DNA from: Pleurotus djamor
Lineage: Eukaryota; Basidiomycota; Agaricomycetes; Agaricales; Pleurotaceae
Assembly (NCBI GenBank): GCA_029747585.1
Contig: JAPEVF010000076.1
Coordinates: forward strand, 57,686 to 121,685
Length of the DNA stretch: 64,000 bases
Reading direction: 5' to 3'
Positions within the stretch are counted from its first letter, which is position 1, and each line of letters starts with the position of its first letter. Under the pieces are notes generated by a model. The model was given only the letters and a program-made list of their open reading frames with translations, ran no database searches and was not told the DNA's origin. Of the stretch, positions 13,712-24,479 are shown one piece after another. Made by a program: the position numbers and the translations under genes.

Positions 13712-15950
13712 TCATACATCAAGGATAACGTTGCGCAGCCTCCTCAAGCCTTCATCCACCTCTTCATCGCTTGTCAAACTAAATGAAGCCCGGACATATG
13801 CTGACTTCCTGCCNTTAGGAAGGAACNCAGTCCCTGGAAGGGCGAGTACCCCGCCCTCCAAAGCCTTGGCACGAATCGTTGCTTCAGAGTCCCCATCACC
13901 CTCGCTGCCTNTCTCGCGATCCTTCTGAGTGGTGAGAAGTTTGAACCTGGGAAACACCAATCAGAATAAGAGCACATTGTGTGGCAAAGGGATGCAGAGT
14001 CAAAGGAAGCGAATTAGATGGAAGACCGGTGGGTCGCCCAAGTACCGCCAAGAAAACACAACAGGTGGGTAAAGTGAAGGGATACACAAAGGCGACGAAA
14101 CGCAAAAGGTCAAAGGTCAGATAAAGAAATCAACGTCCGGTACGGAAGATCAACGCGTACCAGAAAAACATCCCTGCTTGCGGGGAACTCCATTCGGCAA
14201 GCCCAGAGAGATGCTTCTCAAGGGCCTTCTCGAAGACATCCCGTTTATGTCGATAGAAAGCTGCCACGCTCTTGGTGTGGGTGAGAAAGCCGTCGTAGCC
14301 CCATTGCTTGAGTAAAGTGTATGTGATAACTTGCGTCAGACTGGACGTCTGTAAATTCGACGTTGCGGTCTATGTAGCTTGGTATCAGTACGTGTTATTT
14401 ATAGATGCAGATAGGACGGTTGGGAAGAAGAGGGGGTGGATATGTGTGTGAGAACAGTGATCGCTCGCAGTAAGAGGAAACAACACTTTCCAACGCACAT
14501 GTCGATCGATAGCATCAAGCAAGGTCTTCGGGCCTGAAGCAAATCCAATGCGGATACCAGCCGAAAGAACCTTCGATAGACTGTCGAACCTCAAAACGCG
14601 ACCGGCGGAAGGCTCCTCCAACTCGAGCTTGAAGTACGATGGCGGACGAGCGGCTTCCCCATAGTACAAGTAGAAATAAGGGTCGTCTGCACGCANAATA
14701 GGTCAATAGAACTGTCCGGTTTAGTATATTTTATTTCCACCGTTGGCGGCCGCGGTGGGNTAGAGTGGAGAGGGTGAAGAGAGGACTGGGGTCGATACTA
14801 ACCTTCCAGGATCAAAAAGTTGTGCTCCCTTGATAAGGCAAGAACTTCTTTGCGACGTTCGAGCGTCGCGGTCATACCTGTAGGGTTGCATCCATACTGT
14901 GTAAAAGCAAAGTAACCGAGGAGTAAAGGACCGGCGGTACAATAGTGTGTCATGTTTTAGACATAACGGGGGTTGTGGGTCTTTTTNACGGTAATGTATA
15001 TGAAAGCCGGGATGAACTCACAGGAACGGTGTAAAGCACTTTAGGCTTNGGTTTNCCTGACGGCCAGTTNTCNAGAATCGAGCGTAGGGAGGCAGAGGAG
15101 ATGCCATTCGAATCGGTAGCGACCTCTAGGGGAGAAATAGGAGTAAGTACTTCAAATATGAAGATTGCAAGATGACTCGCCTATTTGTTCGCAGTTCAGG
15201 CTGTGAAACATCGGTATCACGCCACTGGAATGATCAGCCAGGGNGTATGAGTGTGTGTGAAAACATAGCAGAAGCGATCACCTCCAAGNAGCAAGTCCAC
15301 TCACGCATACACAGGGGACTCAACCAAGACTGGATCACCTGGGTTTACCAAAGCTGTGACAGCCTGTCAAAGATGAGATCAAGCAAAAAAGGAACCAGAA
15401 CAGTTTTTTCGGCCGTTAGAATCGTGGATTTGAGGAGGAAAGGTGGCTTTATGGCGTTACCTTGAAAATAAGATCTTGGGAGCCTGAACCAATGCTGACT
15501 CTCCACCCTTCGCCTTGTTTCCGGCCGTGTTGATTCTCCTGCAAGCCGTTGATCCAATCGACCAAGTCCTTCAAGCCGGCAGTAGCTCCATATTGTAGGC
15601 CTTCGGCGAGAGCGGATCCATCCACTGTAAGCGCAGTTTCCTTTTCTGGATCAAAGGGATCGCGAGCTGTGAAGCTGAGCGAGGTGAAAGGGAATGCAGA
15701 TGCATTGGGCTTTCCCGCCAGGAAGGAGATAAGCCCTGGACGTGACTCCAAAGGCATTAGACTGCGAACTTAGGAGTTCGGTGGGAGTATAAACAAGCTT
15801 AGCGATTCCATCTAATCTAGGCATCCGAATGGCTGATAGCTTACTTGGACTAGGCTTGCGATTCTTCGCGTTGTCCGAGAGGAAGGGGGCATAGTAGTCA
15901 TCAGGCAGATACTGCACACCCGATTCACTGTTGAGGAGTTGTATCTCCAT
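13712..15950 (-). CDS. Aro8-type PLP-dependent aminotransferase (left copy)
   Basis: Fold type I aminotransferase related to aromatic / 2-aminoadipate aminotransferases, acting in aromatic amino acid or lysine metabolism. Start 15950 (MEIQLLNSESGVQYLPDDYY). Visible blocks: ISFLAGKPNASAFPF, ALQYGA-like EGLQYGATAGLKDLVDW, GSGSQDLIFK, NPGDPVLVESP, and the PLP-lysine segment RFDSLSKVLSAGIRIGFASG near 14540-14600. The C-terminus has GMFFWFKL split by an intron, then EGGVLALPGT and VRASFSLTSDEEVDEGL to the stop at 13712. Several introns. N calls are frequent between 13.8 and 15.3 kb. The 5' part (15310-15950) is repeated inverted at 63360-64000. Substrate is not determinable here. Confidence 0.88.
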
Positions 15951-17816
15951 TGTCCTAAACGTTATCGTCAGTTGAATGAATGTTCAGCCACAGATGATTC
16001 TGCTGATGCCGTATTGATGGCGATCACATCAAATGCTAACGAGGCAAAACAAACCTTCAAGAGTGTGTTGATGTCGAAAGCTGCCACAGTTCGGGTGATG
16101 AATGTCGTTCGCAGATGGAATTAGAACGAAGCCAAAAAGCAGAAAAACAAATTTGATAATCACCTGGCCGTGGAAGAAAACCGCTAAGCGGTGGATATAT
16201 CAAAGATCGGGCTTGTAGGCCGATACGTATCGACGTGAGCGTTGGAAGTGCTCATTGGCGTGGTAAGTCTGAGTGTTGGACGTTCGTGTCTTATGTGAAC
16301 GTAAGTTGGCAAAAGCCCCTGACACTGTGCACGCAAGTATTTCTGATCTGAACAATAGATGATCGAGAGGTGTATGAAACTCCACCCTTTCCAGAAACAC
16401 GGAAAAAAGCATGGTACAAGGAAGGCGAGTTTCATGACTCCCCACAAGTGATGTAAACGTATACGCATGAGTGCATTGTCCGGAAGGTTGCAAAGCGTAT
16501 AAGCATCGCCTCGTCCCTATCAAGCATGCTTAGCGAGATCCACAATGGCCATACAAAAGACACACCACAGTTCTAGATTCGTAGTTGCATCGATACAGTG
16601 CCCCGGACAGAAAGCACAATGACGTCGCTGAGACGCGCGCACGAACGGCCAAAGGATGCATAAACGATCAACCAATGAACGGAACCATCGAAAACGGCAT
16701 TAAATCCACCGAGTTCCCTTTCTCGTCGTACACTAGGACCCCAGGACGTGGTGGGAGCATAAAAATCGAGATCTTATGCATTTCGCCATTTATCATCAAA
16801 AGGGTCCGAGTGCCACTAAACGGGCAGAAATCAGAAAATCGCCGGAGAAACATAACTCTGTAACTGGGTGCAAAAGGCGTTTTTGGGTGCAATGGGAAGG
16901 AGGAAGCCAGCTTATACGGCTTGCAGGGCAGGGCGTACGTTTCTGTTCGATCTTCCAGAATCCGAGAGGTGATGGTCCTGTGAAGGAAGACCTTCTGACA
17001 AGAGGTCCGCGACGTCCAGAAAGAGTTGGCCTGAGCATTGTCCGTTTGAGCGTGTCCTGAGCTGCATGTCCGAAGTTGATACGTTACCGCGGACCGTTAA
17101 CGTTATTCGCGTCTAGCTGGCACTTTTCAGGTCCATAACAACCCAGGAGAACGGTGAGGGCGGAGAAGGAGGATATTTAAGGGCCTGCACACCCTCAATC
17201 AGTGTTGTTCGCTCCATGTTAAGGACGAACGACTCACCGCCACGTATGGGATACCGACTACACGCAAAGCGAGCAGATACAGGACTGGAGGCGAATGAGT
17301 AGGGAGGGTATCTTGAGATTACACGGAAGGACGGGGGGATAAGCATACATTACTATTATTACACTGCTCCGCCGTGGACAAAGCGAACAGCTAGGCAGAA
17401 GGTGTGAGAGAGGAAAAGATAAGCAACTGACAGAATGCGCCCAAAACGACTCTATATACACGAACGGAGAGAAAAGGTCAAAACGAGCGTGTAAGCAGTA
17501 GAATCATTGATGTAAGTCTCTAGGATTGAACGATGAATCAGAGCAATAAGTTATTGGAACATAGANNAGAGAGGGGATTGATGAGAGGAGCGAGAATGGG
17601 AGTGATGATGGAGAAAGAATTGCATGGAACTGGAATGAGTGAAAGGAACGCCTAAGTATGTGCGGAGCATAACAACAAGTCTGGGCAATAAACATAGGAA
17701 GGGGTTTATAAGGTGCAGTAGTGTTCAACGTTGCATTAGGTGGTCGTCAATGGTCGTTAGAAGGGAAAAAAAAAGTCCAGGGAATGAAAAAAGGAAGAAA
17801 AAGGTAGAGAAGGACG
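15951..17816. other. Long intergenic region, left copy
   Basis: About 1.9 kb between the aminotransferase start and the coiled-coil gene end, mirrored at 61489-63359. No open frame has recognisable features. It contains the left copy of the three-copy repeat at 16855-17243. The portion next to 17816 is probably the 3' UTR of the coiled-coil gene, and the portion near 15951 the aminotransferase promoter. Confidence 0.6.
16855..17243 (-). repeat. Three-copy repeat, left-arm copy
   Basis: About 0.38 kb that recurs at 20917-21291 and 62057-62445, both in the opposite orientation to this copy. Recognisable by cacccagttacagagt at one end and gtggcggtgagtcgtt at the other. No terminal inverted repeats or coding capacity recognised. 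Confidence 0.8.
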
Positions 17817-20505
17817 TTACGTTGGCCATCCTCTCGCGATGCGAGCAGCAGCTCCTCCACCCAATCTCCCCAATATACTCCACACCGCCGACGTCGTATC
17901 AGAAGTGAAACCTTCACCAGCAGGCGACATCGTGTTCATCGCCCTCCACAAATGCCGATCCGTATACCCCAACTGGCCAGGCGTCTCATAGCTCCCCTGC
18001 GGGTACACATTGAACAAATACCCTGCAACGAACGCCAACATCCCCACGCCAACCGCAGTGTACATATTCCCACCCTGCGAAGACGGCGGCGACGAAGACT
18101 GGGATTTCCCATAGATATAGGTGTTGTAGATATTATAGAATCTCCCTCTGCGGACTTGTTTGCCTTCGGCTGGCGTGCGGACGGGTGTGGGGGTGCGTGG
18201 GGCCGAAGCGAGGAGTTTGTCGATGACAAGGCAGTCAATGCCGAGTTCCTCCTTTAGGGCTTTCCATTCTTCCACCGCTTCTTCGGAGATGGGTCCAGCG
18301 AGCGTGAGGTCCTCGGGCTTGGGATGCCATTTCCTAAGAATCTCCCCGTCGTCCTGAGGAACTTGGGTGTACGCAGGCGGTTGATCGTGTGATACAAGAT
18401 CATCCAGGTCCTTCGCCTTAGCTTTCGGCGTCGACGGAGTTTCAGTAGAGTCTGACGCAGAAGACGACGTTGAAGCGACGGGCTCTTCAAGCTCTTCAAA
18501 CTGAGCGACAAACTCATCCAAGTCGTCAGTTTGAATATCCATGTCGCAAGTAACTTTCACAGGTTCGGGTTCGGGCTCGGGCTCAGGGTCGGTTTGAATG
18601 GCGAAGGAGAAGGATTCAGGTTCTTCAGTTTGCATGCTCGAGCTGGCGGTGGGGACAATAGGTTCGGGGTCCGTTTGCGTGACACTGGATTTGCAGAATT
18701 CCGACGACTCGTATTGAGTGAAAGCATCAGAGTACTCTTTGACTTCTTCATATGTCAGAGGTTCATTCTTGTTCGTCCGTGTAGGAACGCGCTGCAGATT
18801 GAGGGGTGACGGTCAGTAACAATGAGAAGAAAATATAGATCAGAATGGCTCACCCTGCGACGCGTAACGATAGTCTCAATAAAGTCTTCCTCGTCAGGAC
18901 TCTCATCCTCAAAATTGAAGCTTGTGTTGCTCAGATCAATTGAGGGCGAAGTAACACTAGCTTCCTCCTTCTCATCTTCCTCCTCACCCCATCCATTCTT
19001 CGCCAACTCCGCGCCCAAACTCTTGCTCAACGTCCCAGGCACGCTATGTGTTCCGCTTCCAACATTAGCGCCCTGAATCGTCGCATTTCGCTGTTCATCC
19101 AACTCGAAATGAAGACGATCAATTGTCTCCTTCAGAGTCAGATTCTCCTGCTTCTGCGCGTCGAGTTCGGCTTGCAGATGTGTCGCAATGGCAAGCTCCG
19201 CGTCCATCTGTGAGAGACGCTCTTCGTAGTGCTGCTGCTCGCGTGTCCACTTCGATGTTTCGTGTTCGTGAAGGTTGACAGCATCACGAAGGCTGCGAAT
19301 GTTCTCGTCGCGTTTTCGAAGGTCGTCACGATACCGCTCCGAAGCTGCACATTGTTCTTGGTATTGTCGCTGCAGAGACGCGTAAGTCTCCTTCGCGATT
19401 CTGAGCGCTTCAGTAACTTTGGCGATCTCGGATTCCAAAATGGTGATCGACGACATGCTTTGACGCTGGAAACCAAGTCATCAACACGGGTCAAGCAGAT
19501 TGGCACCAGAAGACTCACCTCTTTCGCGCGCAATTCCTTTTCTTCTCTCTTTGCAGCATTAAGTTCGCTCCTCATCTCGTCCAGCTTTGCCTGCAGCTCA
19601 TCCAACTCATTGTCATGTTCCATCAATCGGTTTTGCAGCGTCGTCTCAGCTTCGAGAAGTTTCTTCTTCAGCTCCCGGTTTTCACGCTGTAGAGTTTCCT
19701 GATCTGCTTGCTCCTCTAACGAAAGCGCAGACAGTGCAGCCACGCGATCCGGTATCAACCCCATGGCGACCTCTTCGTCACTATCAGGATCCGAGTCGGA
19801 ATTAAACAATCTTCCAAGTGGCCGCATCATAGTCGAGTCGTCAATGAGTTCGGGTGAACCGACCATTCGCAGAGACTGGCGCGAATGAGGACGCGAAGGG
19901 GTTTGAGAAAACGTAGGTGAGGAGAGAGACGCGTAATGTGGTGCTGGTGATGTTGGATTCGACGGCGCTCTGGAGCGTCCATACGCGGTGGGTGGCGAGG
20001 TGTAAGATTCCGAGTCACTGCGGCTCCCAGCATCACTCTTGCGCCGTGATGGCGGAGGTCGTTTCGCCCAGCTTGACGGTGGAGCCTGCGACTCGCCCGC
20101 AAGTGGTGTTGCTCGTTGTCGTCTGTCGAATGGTGAAGGTCCCTTCCCCGAGCCTGGGGTCTGCGGTGGTCCTCTCGAGGGTGGCCTGCTCGGTGGCCGC
20201 GAAGGTGAATCTGATTTCGGTGCTCGTTCGGCAATGAGGCGCGCGAGCATCTGTGGGTCGACATCGAGGCCCGGGTTATCTGCTGTTATACTTTTGAGAT
20301 GCGAGTATTCTTCTTCTGACAATAGTTCGACTCCGTAGGCTTCTGAAAAGGCTGGGATGATGTTGTGCAGTTCGTCTGCTGGGACATAGGGAACGTCGGA
20401 ATCGGCTCTGTAATATACACGGGGATTTTGGGAGAAAACGGTGTATAGCTGCTCTTCTATGTCGCTGCTGCGAGGGTACGATGAGGAGGTGGTGGTTGTG
20501 GACAT
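17817..20505 (-). CDS. Coiled-coil protein with membrane segment near C-terminus (left copy)
   Basis: Not assigned to a named family. Start 20505 (MSTTTTSSSYPRSS) is the first Met shared with the right copy. Order: a short folded N-region (DIEEQLYTVFSQNPRVYYR), a Ser/Pro/Arg-rich disordered stretch, then a long heptad-rich coiled coil from EEQADQETLQRENRELKKK through SMSSITILESEIAKVTEALR to about LKETIDRLHFELDEQ. Acidic linkers follow, and a hydrophobic segment AVGVGMLAFVAGYLFNVYP about 75 residues from the end. Two introns (near 19450-19510 and 18790-18855). The layout suggests a membrane- or organelle-anchored tether or adaptor (inference). The right copy at 58792-61488 is intact and nearly identical. 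Confidence 0.88.
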
Positions 20506-21501
20506 TGTTACATGGATTGGACCAGCGGGCCACAATCAATGGGCGGATGCAACTTTGCACATGTTTGCACACCATTTTCTCGACAATATCACATGATCTT
20601 GTTTCTCCTGAAAGCCCCTAAGACCAGTGATTCATCCCCTCACCATGCCAATGCACACAATACGTCAAGTCTCAAGCACACAGACCTCCGTTTCTCCAGC
20701 TGCGAGTTCCTCGGTGCTTCATAGATTATAGTCGCAAGGTCGCATCGCAACCAGGACTGGAGGCCACGAAGCCGTTTGCTGCATATTTGGCTGCAACGAA
20801 GCACCCAAAAACGCGGTGGTGTGATGCCTTTAGAAACCTCCCTACTTCTCAGCCCTGTTGTCCGATACTAGCCTCCCTCATACCATGGACTTGGTACTTG
20901 GAGCCCCTCTAGACGTGGCGGTGAGTCGTTCGTCCTTTACCTCGCGCGAACAACACTGATTGAGGGTATGTAGGCCCTTACATATCCTCGTTCTCCTGGG
21001 TTGTTATGGACCTGAAAAATGCCAGCTAGACGCGAATAACGCTAACGGTCCGCGGTAACGTATCAACTTCGGACATGAAGCTCAGGACACGTTCAAACGG
21101 ACAATGCTCAGGCCAACTCTTTCTGGACGTCGCGGACCTCTTGTCAGAAGGTCTTCCGTCACAGGAGCATCACCTCTCGGATTCTGGAAGATCAAACAGA
21201 AACGTACGCCCTGCCCTGCAAGCCGTATAAGCTGGCTTCCTCCTTCCCATTGCACCCAAAAACGCCTTTTGCACCCAGTTACAGAGTGTCGGGCAAAGAT
21301 AGCTGAGCGAGGCGCCAGATGTCATGCATGTCAAGATGGTCGAAGTTTGGGTGGGAATGTCTGACTACAACCCTACGTCAGCAAGGTTACGCATCTCTGG
21401 TGGTTTCTAGAAACAGACAAGAAACAGATGCCCCTCCGAACGCACCGAGCGTATAAGAAAGCTTGAGCTAGGTGCCATCGCTTCTTCATCTTCCTTGCAT
21501 C
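20506..21501. other. Intergenic region with extra repeat copy, left arm only
   Basis: About 1 kb between the divergent coiled-coil gene and GST relic starts. Its first part is the coiled-coil promoter. From 20917 to 21291 it holds an extra copy of a repeat otherwise lying beyond the other end of that gene. No gene is seen. Confidence 0.6.
20917..21291 (+). repeat. Three-copy repeat, extra copy
   Basis: Same sequence as 62057-62445 with small differences, including an internal loss of about 15-20 nt next to the block tatcctc...gttctcctggg. It is inverted relative to 16855-17243 and lies on the other side of the coiled-coil gene, next to the truncated GST. Homology stops after cacccagttacagagt. 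Confidence 0.8.
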
Positions 21502-22253
21502 ATGGTTTTGACTCTGGTTGGATCCCCGTTCTCGACTTGCACCAAGCGTGTTGCTACCGTTTTGCACGAGAAGCAAATCCCCTTCGCTTTCAAGCCTATT
21601 GACTTCGCCAAGGCCGAGCATAAGGCCCCCGAATTTGTCAAGTATCAACCGTTTGGTCAAGTACCCTACATCGTGCGTAGCGATGGCGCAATCTCTTTTC
21701 CCGAATGCAGGCTCTAACCCGACAGCTCGATCATAGGACGACGATGGTTTCATCCTCTACGAAAGTCGGGCCATCTGCCGATATCTCGAAGCCAAATACC
21801 CATCTCAAGGAATCAGTCGCTGATTTGTTTGAATCTTGCTTATCGATCTTCAGGTTGCGCGGCCTCACGACCGATGAGGCAGTCGTCACGGCGAAACTGG
21901 AGGCGCTGGACGCCAAACTCCAGGTATACAATTTGATTTTGGGACAACAAAAGTACCTTGCGGGCGATGTGAGTACACCATCATCGTGACATCTGTGGGG
22001 TAGTTCATTGATATAGAGCCCGTCAGGAACTAACCATGGCCGACTTGTTCCACCTTCCCTACGGAACTTTACTTAACGTTGCTGGTTTCGACGTCCTAAC
22101 AAAGTACCCCAATGTCGCCAGGTGAGCTTTCGTTTGCAATCCAACCCCATCGGGGTATCTTAACTGATTCGGCTTTTAATCAGATGGTTCACCGAACTCT
22201 CCAACAGACCGTCTTGGCTTGCGGTCAAGGACAATGTGACCGCCACTGCTTAA
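21502..22253 (+). pseudogene. Truncated glutathione S-transferase
   Basis: Paralogue of the GST at the left edge. Exon 1 (MVLTLVGSPFSTCTKRVATVL to QPFGQVPYI) and the start of exon 2 (DDDGFILYESRAICRYLEAK) are intact. After YPSQG the frame meets a stop within a few codons (ISR*). The segment corresponding to about 40 residues (TPLIP... to ...VFKK in the left-edge gene) is absent. The remainder is present: GLTTDEAVVTAKLEALDAKL, GQQKYLAGD, then ELTMADLFHLPYGTLLNVAG and WFTELSNRPSWLAVKDN to TAA at 22253. An internal deletion has removed the centre, so a functional enzyme is unlikely. The region is absent from the right arm. Confidence 0.8.
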
Positions 22254-22468
22254 GGGATGACTCGGGGCATAAGTACTATTGTATTTGCGGTCGTGCGAGA
22301 GGGTTTAGGAAGATTGGACGAAGTTGGCTCCGTACAGCGCCGGTAACTCTTTCTTCATCCTGCATCAGAGGTTGGCTACTCGAGACGTTCAGTGGCGCCT
22401 TCGACTGAGGAACAGCACGTTTTGCAAAGTGATGGCCAGAAGTGACACCACCATACACAAGTGCAATG

Positions 22469-24479
22469 TTACGTATTGCCTGACGAATTGGCATCGAAAT
22501 TTGAGATGTCGCAGAAGTAAACGCCGTGGAGCATGTTTGCCACAGTTGGGAGAATGGTCAGGGTAACAGACGATCTTGTAGAAACAAGGATCAAGTCCAT
22601 GCTTGCTGACGGAAAGATTTTCCTCAATTGAGTGAAACCGAATTCCTTTGCATCGTATTTCGGCGATGTTGTGATGTGAAAAACCAGGAGCATGTCGGAG
22701 GATGCATCATAAATGAAGCTATCGAATGAGGTCCGGGTCTCTGCACATGGACGGTAGTACGCTGTTTCAACGGGTAGTGATCGGACACACAATCCCTCGG
22801 CATCGAATGTAATCGTCCGCAGCGCACAGGCAATATTCGGTCGTGGATCGTCCAAAAATGTAACTGACGCCGGGGATGTTGTAAAAAAAATGGGACACAT
22901 CGGTGTTGTTCGTCAATTTGAAACGAATATGCTCTTGTGTTGATTCCCCATTAAACTTGCGCAGTGGGCAAGCGCTAGCCGATGGAAAGATCTCATGTAC
23001 GAAACCCTTCAACAGATTCCCGGCAAGTGAGCTCGCGAAGGGAGATTTCTCAAAGAGGTGGAGGAACTCGAACCGGGTTTCCTTGTCTAAAGTGAGAAGA
23101 CGCTTGACAACAAGTTGCTGGATGAAAGCCGTCGTGATGAATACACATCCTGATGTCCGCCCGAGAACCCTCGACTGGGGGCTAATTACGAAAAGTTTGT
23201 GAATGATGTCCGCGCAAACAGCGTCGTGGTCGAGATGGATTAGAGAGTTCCTTCTGATCTCAGGAATTAATCTGATCTCGGGAATTAGAGCTGCATCGAT
23301 GCCGTCGATGGCGACCCGGAGTCTCCGTTCGTAGCGTTGATCATCTGTATCAGAAAATATACTTGAGATTGTCCAGAGGGAAGGCCCAAACTTTTCATAT
23401 GAACTAGATGCCACACGATATTCAATGCCTTGGAGGCGCGCACTGCGGATGGGGGTCAGAAAGTGATGGAAGGAACAAGTATATGCCTCATACGACGCAG
23501 CGGCTTCTTCACGATCTGGCGGTAACATATACCATAACGAGACAGGTCTCACAGCCTTCGAAGCCCACCGGGAGTACTTTGCCCGCGCCGACGTAGCTTG
23601 AATGACAAAGAGGTTCTGAGAGGGCTGCCAAGGTTGGAAAAGTAACTCGTTGGAATCCAACAAAAAGAGAAAGTCCTCTGCGACGGGTGACAAGTCTGCG
23701 AACTGCTTCTCGGTCAAGCGGAAAACGCCAGTGGGACAAAAGAATGTAACGCTTGCTGGGTCGTATTGAAAGAAGAATGGAATTTTGTGTTCCATGAGAA
23801 CAGCTGCGAAGTAGTAGAGAAATGTGGTCTTTCCTAAGGAGTCGGAAAAAATTCATTTACTAATCACGTATAGTGCCTGGTATGGACTGACCTATTCCTG
23901 GGGAGCCCGAAATCACCAAACCACCGGTGCGCTGAGAAGGATGCAAAAGACTTTCGACTTGATCCGCGGAAAGGGTGGGGGCATCGTTGTCGTAGGACAA
24001 AGGCCCATTGACGTATGGCGTCTGTGTCGGGTCGGTGGCAATCGTATTGCCAGAAGACTGAGACGAGCCACTTGACAGGGACATTGAAGTGCCACTTGAC
24101 TCGCCATAACCGTCGTCATCGCTATCGCTGCCGTCATCGTCGCCGTTGTCGCCGTCGCTATCGACGTTGGCTGCAGCATCGAGGAAAGGGCGAAAGGGTG
24201 GTGGAAAGGAAAAACTATACGACCGGGTGCACCGAAAGGCAACGATATCCAACAGTAGTGACATATACTCCCTCCTGACGACGAAGGGCCTTTCCTCNGG
24301 GGGAGGGGCTGTAAGGCAAAGGCGCGATGATAGACGGGTAATTTGAGCCATGATAACTAGCCTGGGCCTTGACGCTTGACGCCCCATCTCTCCATGAAAG
24401 AGGGCGGACAAGCTTCGGTGAGATTGGTCACATCAAATTTGTCGAGAAAGCTCAAATATCGCTCCAGTTGGGGTGCCAT
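22469..24479 (-). CDS. Crinkler/RHS-like P-loop ATPase, one apparent frameshift
   Basis: Resembles fungal proteins related to the ATPase part of Crinkler (CRN) proteins; function in fungi unknown. Proposed start 24479 (MAPQLERYLSFLDKF), joined by an intron to a Ser/Asp-rich linker (SDGDNGDDDGSDSDDDGYG). The Walker A motif is split by an intron: GLVISGSPGIG joins KTTFLYYFAAVLMEH. Then FLFLLDSNE, NLFVIQATSARAKYSRW and VFITTAFIQQLVVKRLL follow. The C-terminal part (ETRTSFDSFIYDASSDMLL...) lies in another frame. Removing one T from the run of eight at about 22883-22890 restores continuity, so this is either a true lesion or a homopolymer error. A tandem 18 nt duplication encodes LIPEIR twice. Left arm only. 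The N-terminus is uncertain. Confidence 0.65.

Noticed and set aside
16796..17038. 80-codon frame MLRPTLSGRRGPLVRR..., conserved in the right arm and partly at 21104-21364
   Set aside because: It lies in the three-copy repeat, has no exon context, and is truncated differently in the third copy. Conservation is explained by recent duplication.
19138..20535. Extending the coiled-coil gene upstream to MWPAGPIHVT (20535)
   Set aside because: The right copy has unrelated sequence upstream; MST/MSA at 20505 and 58792 is the first shared methionine.
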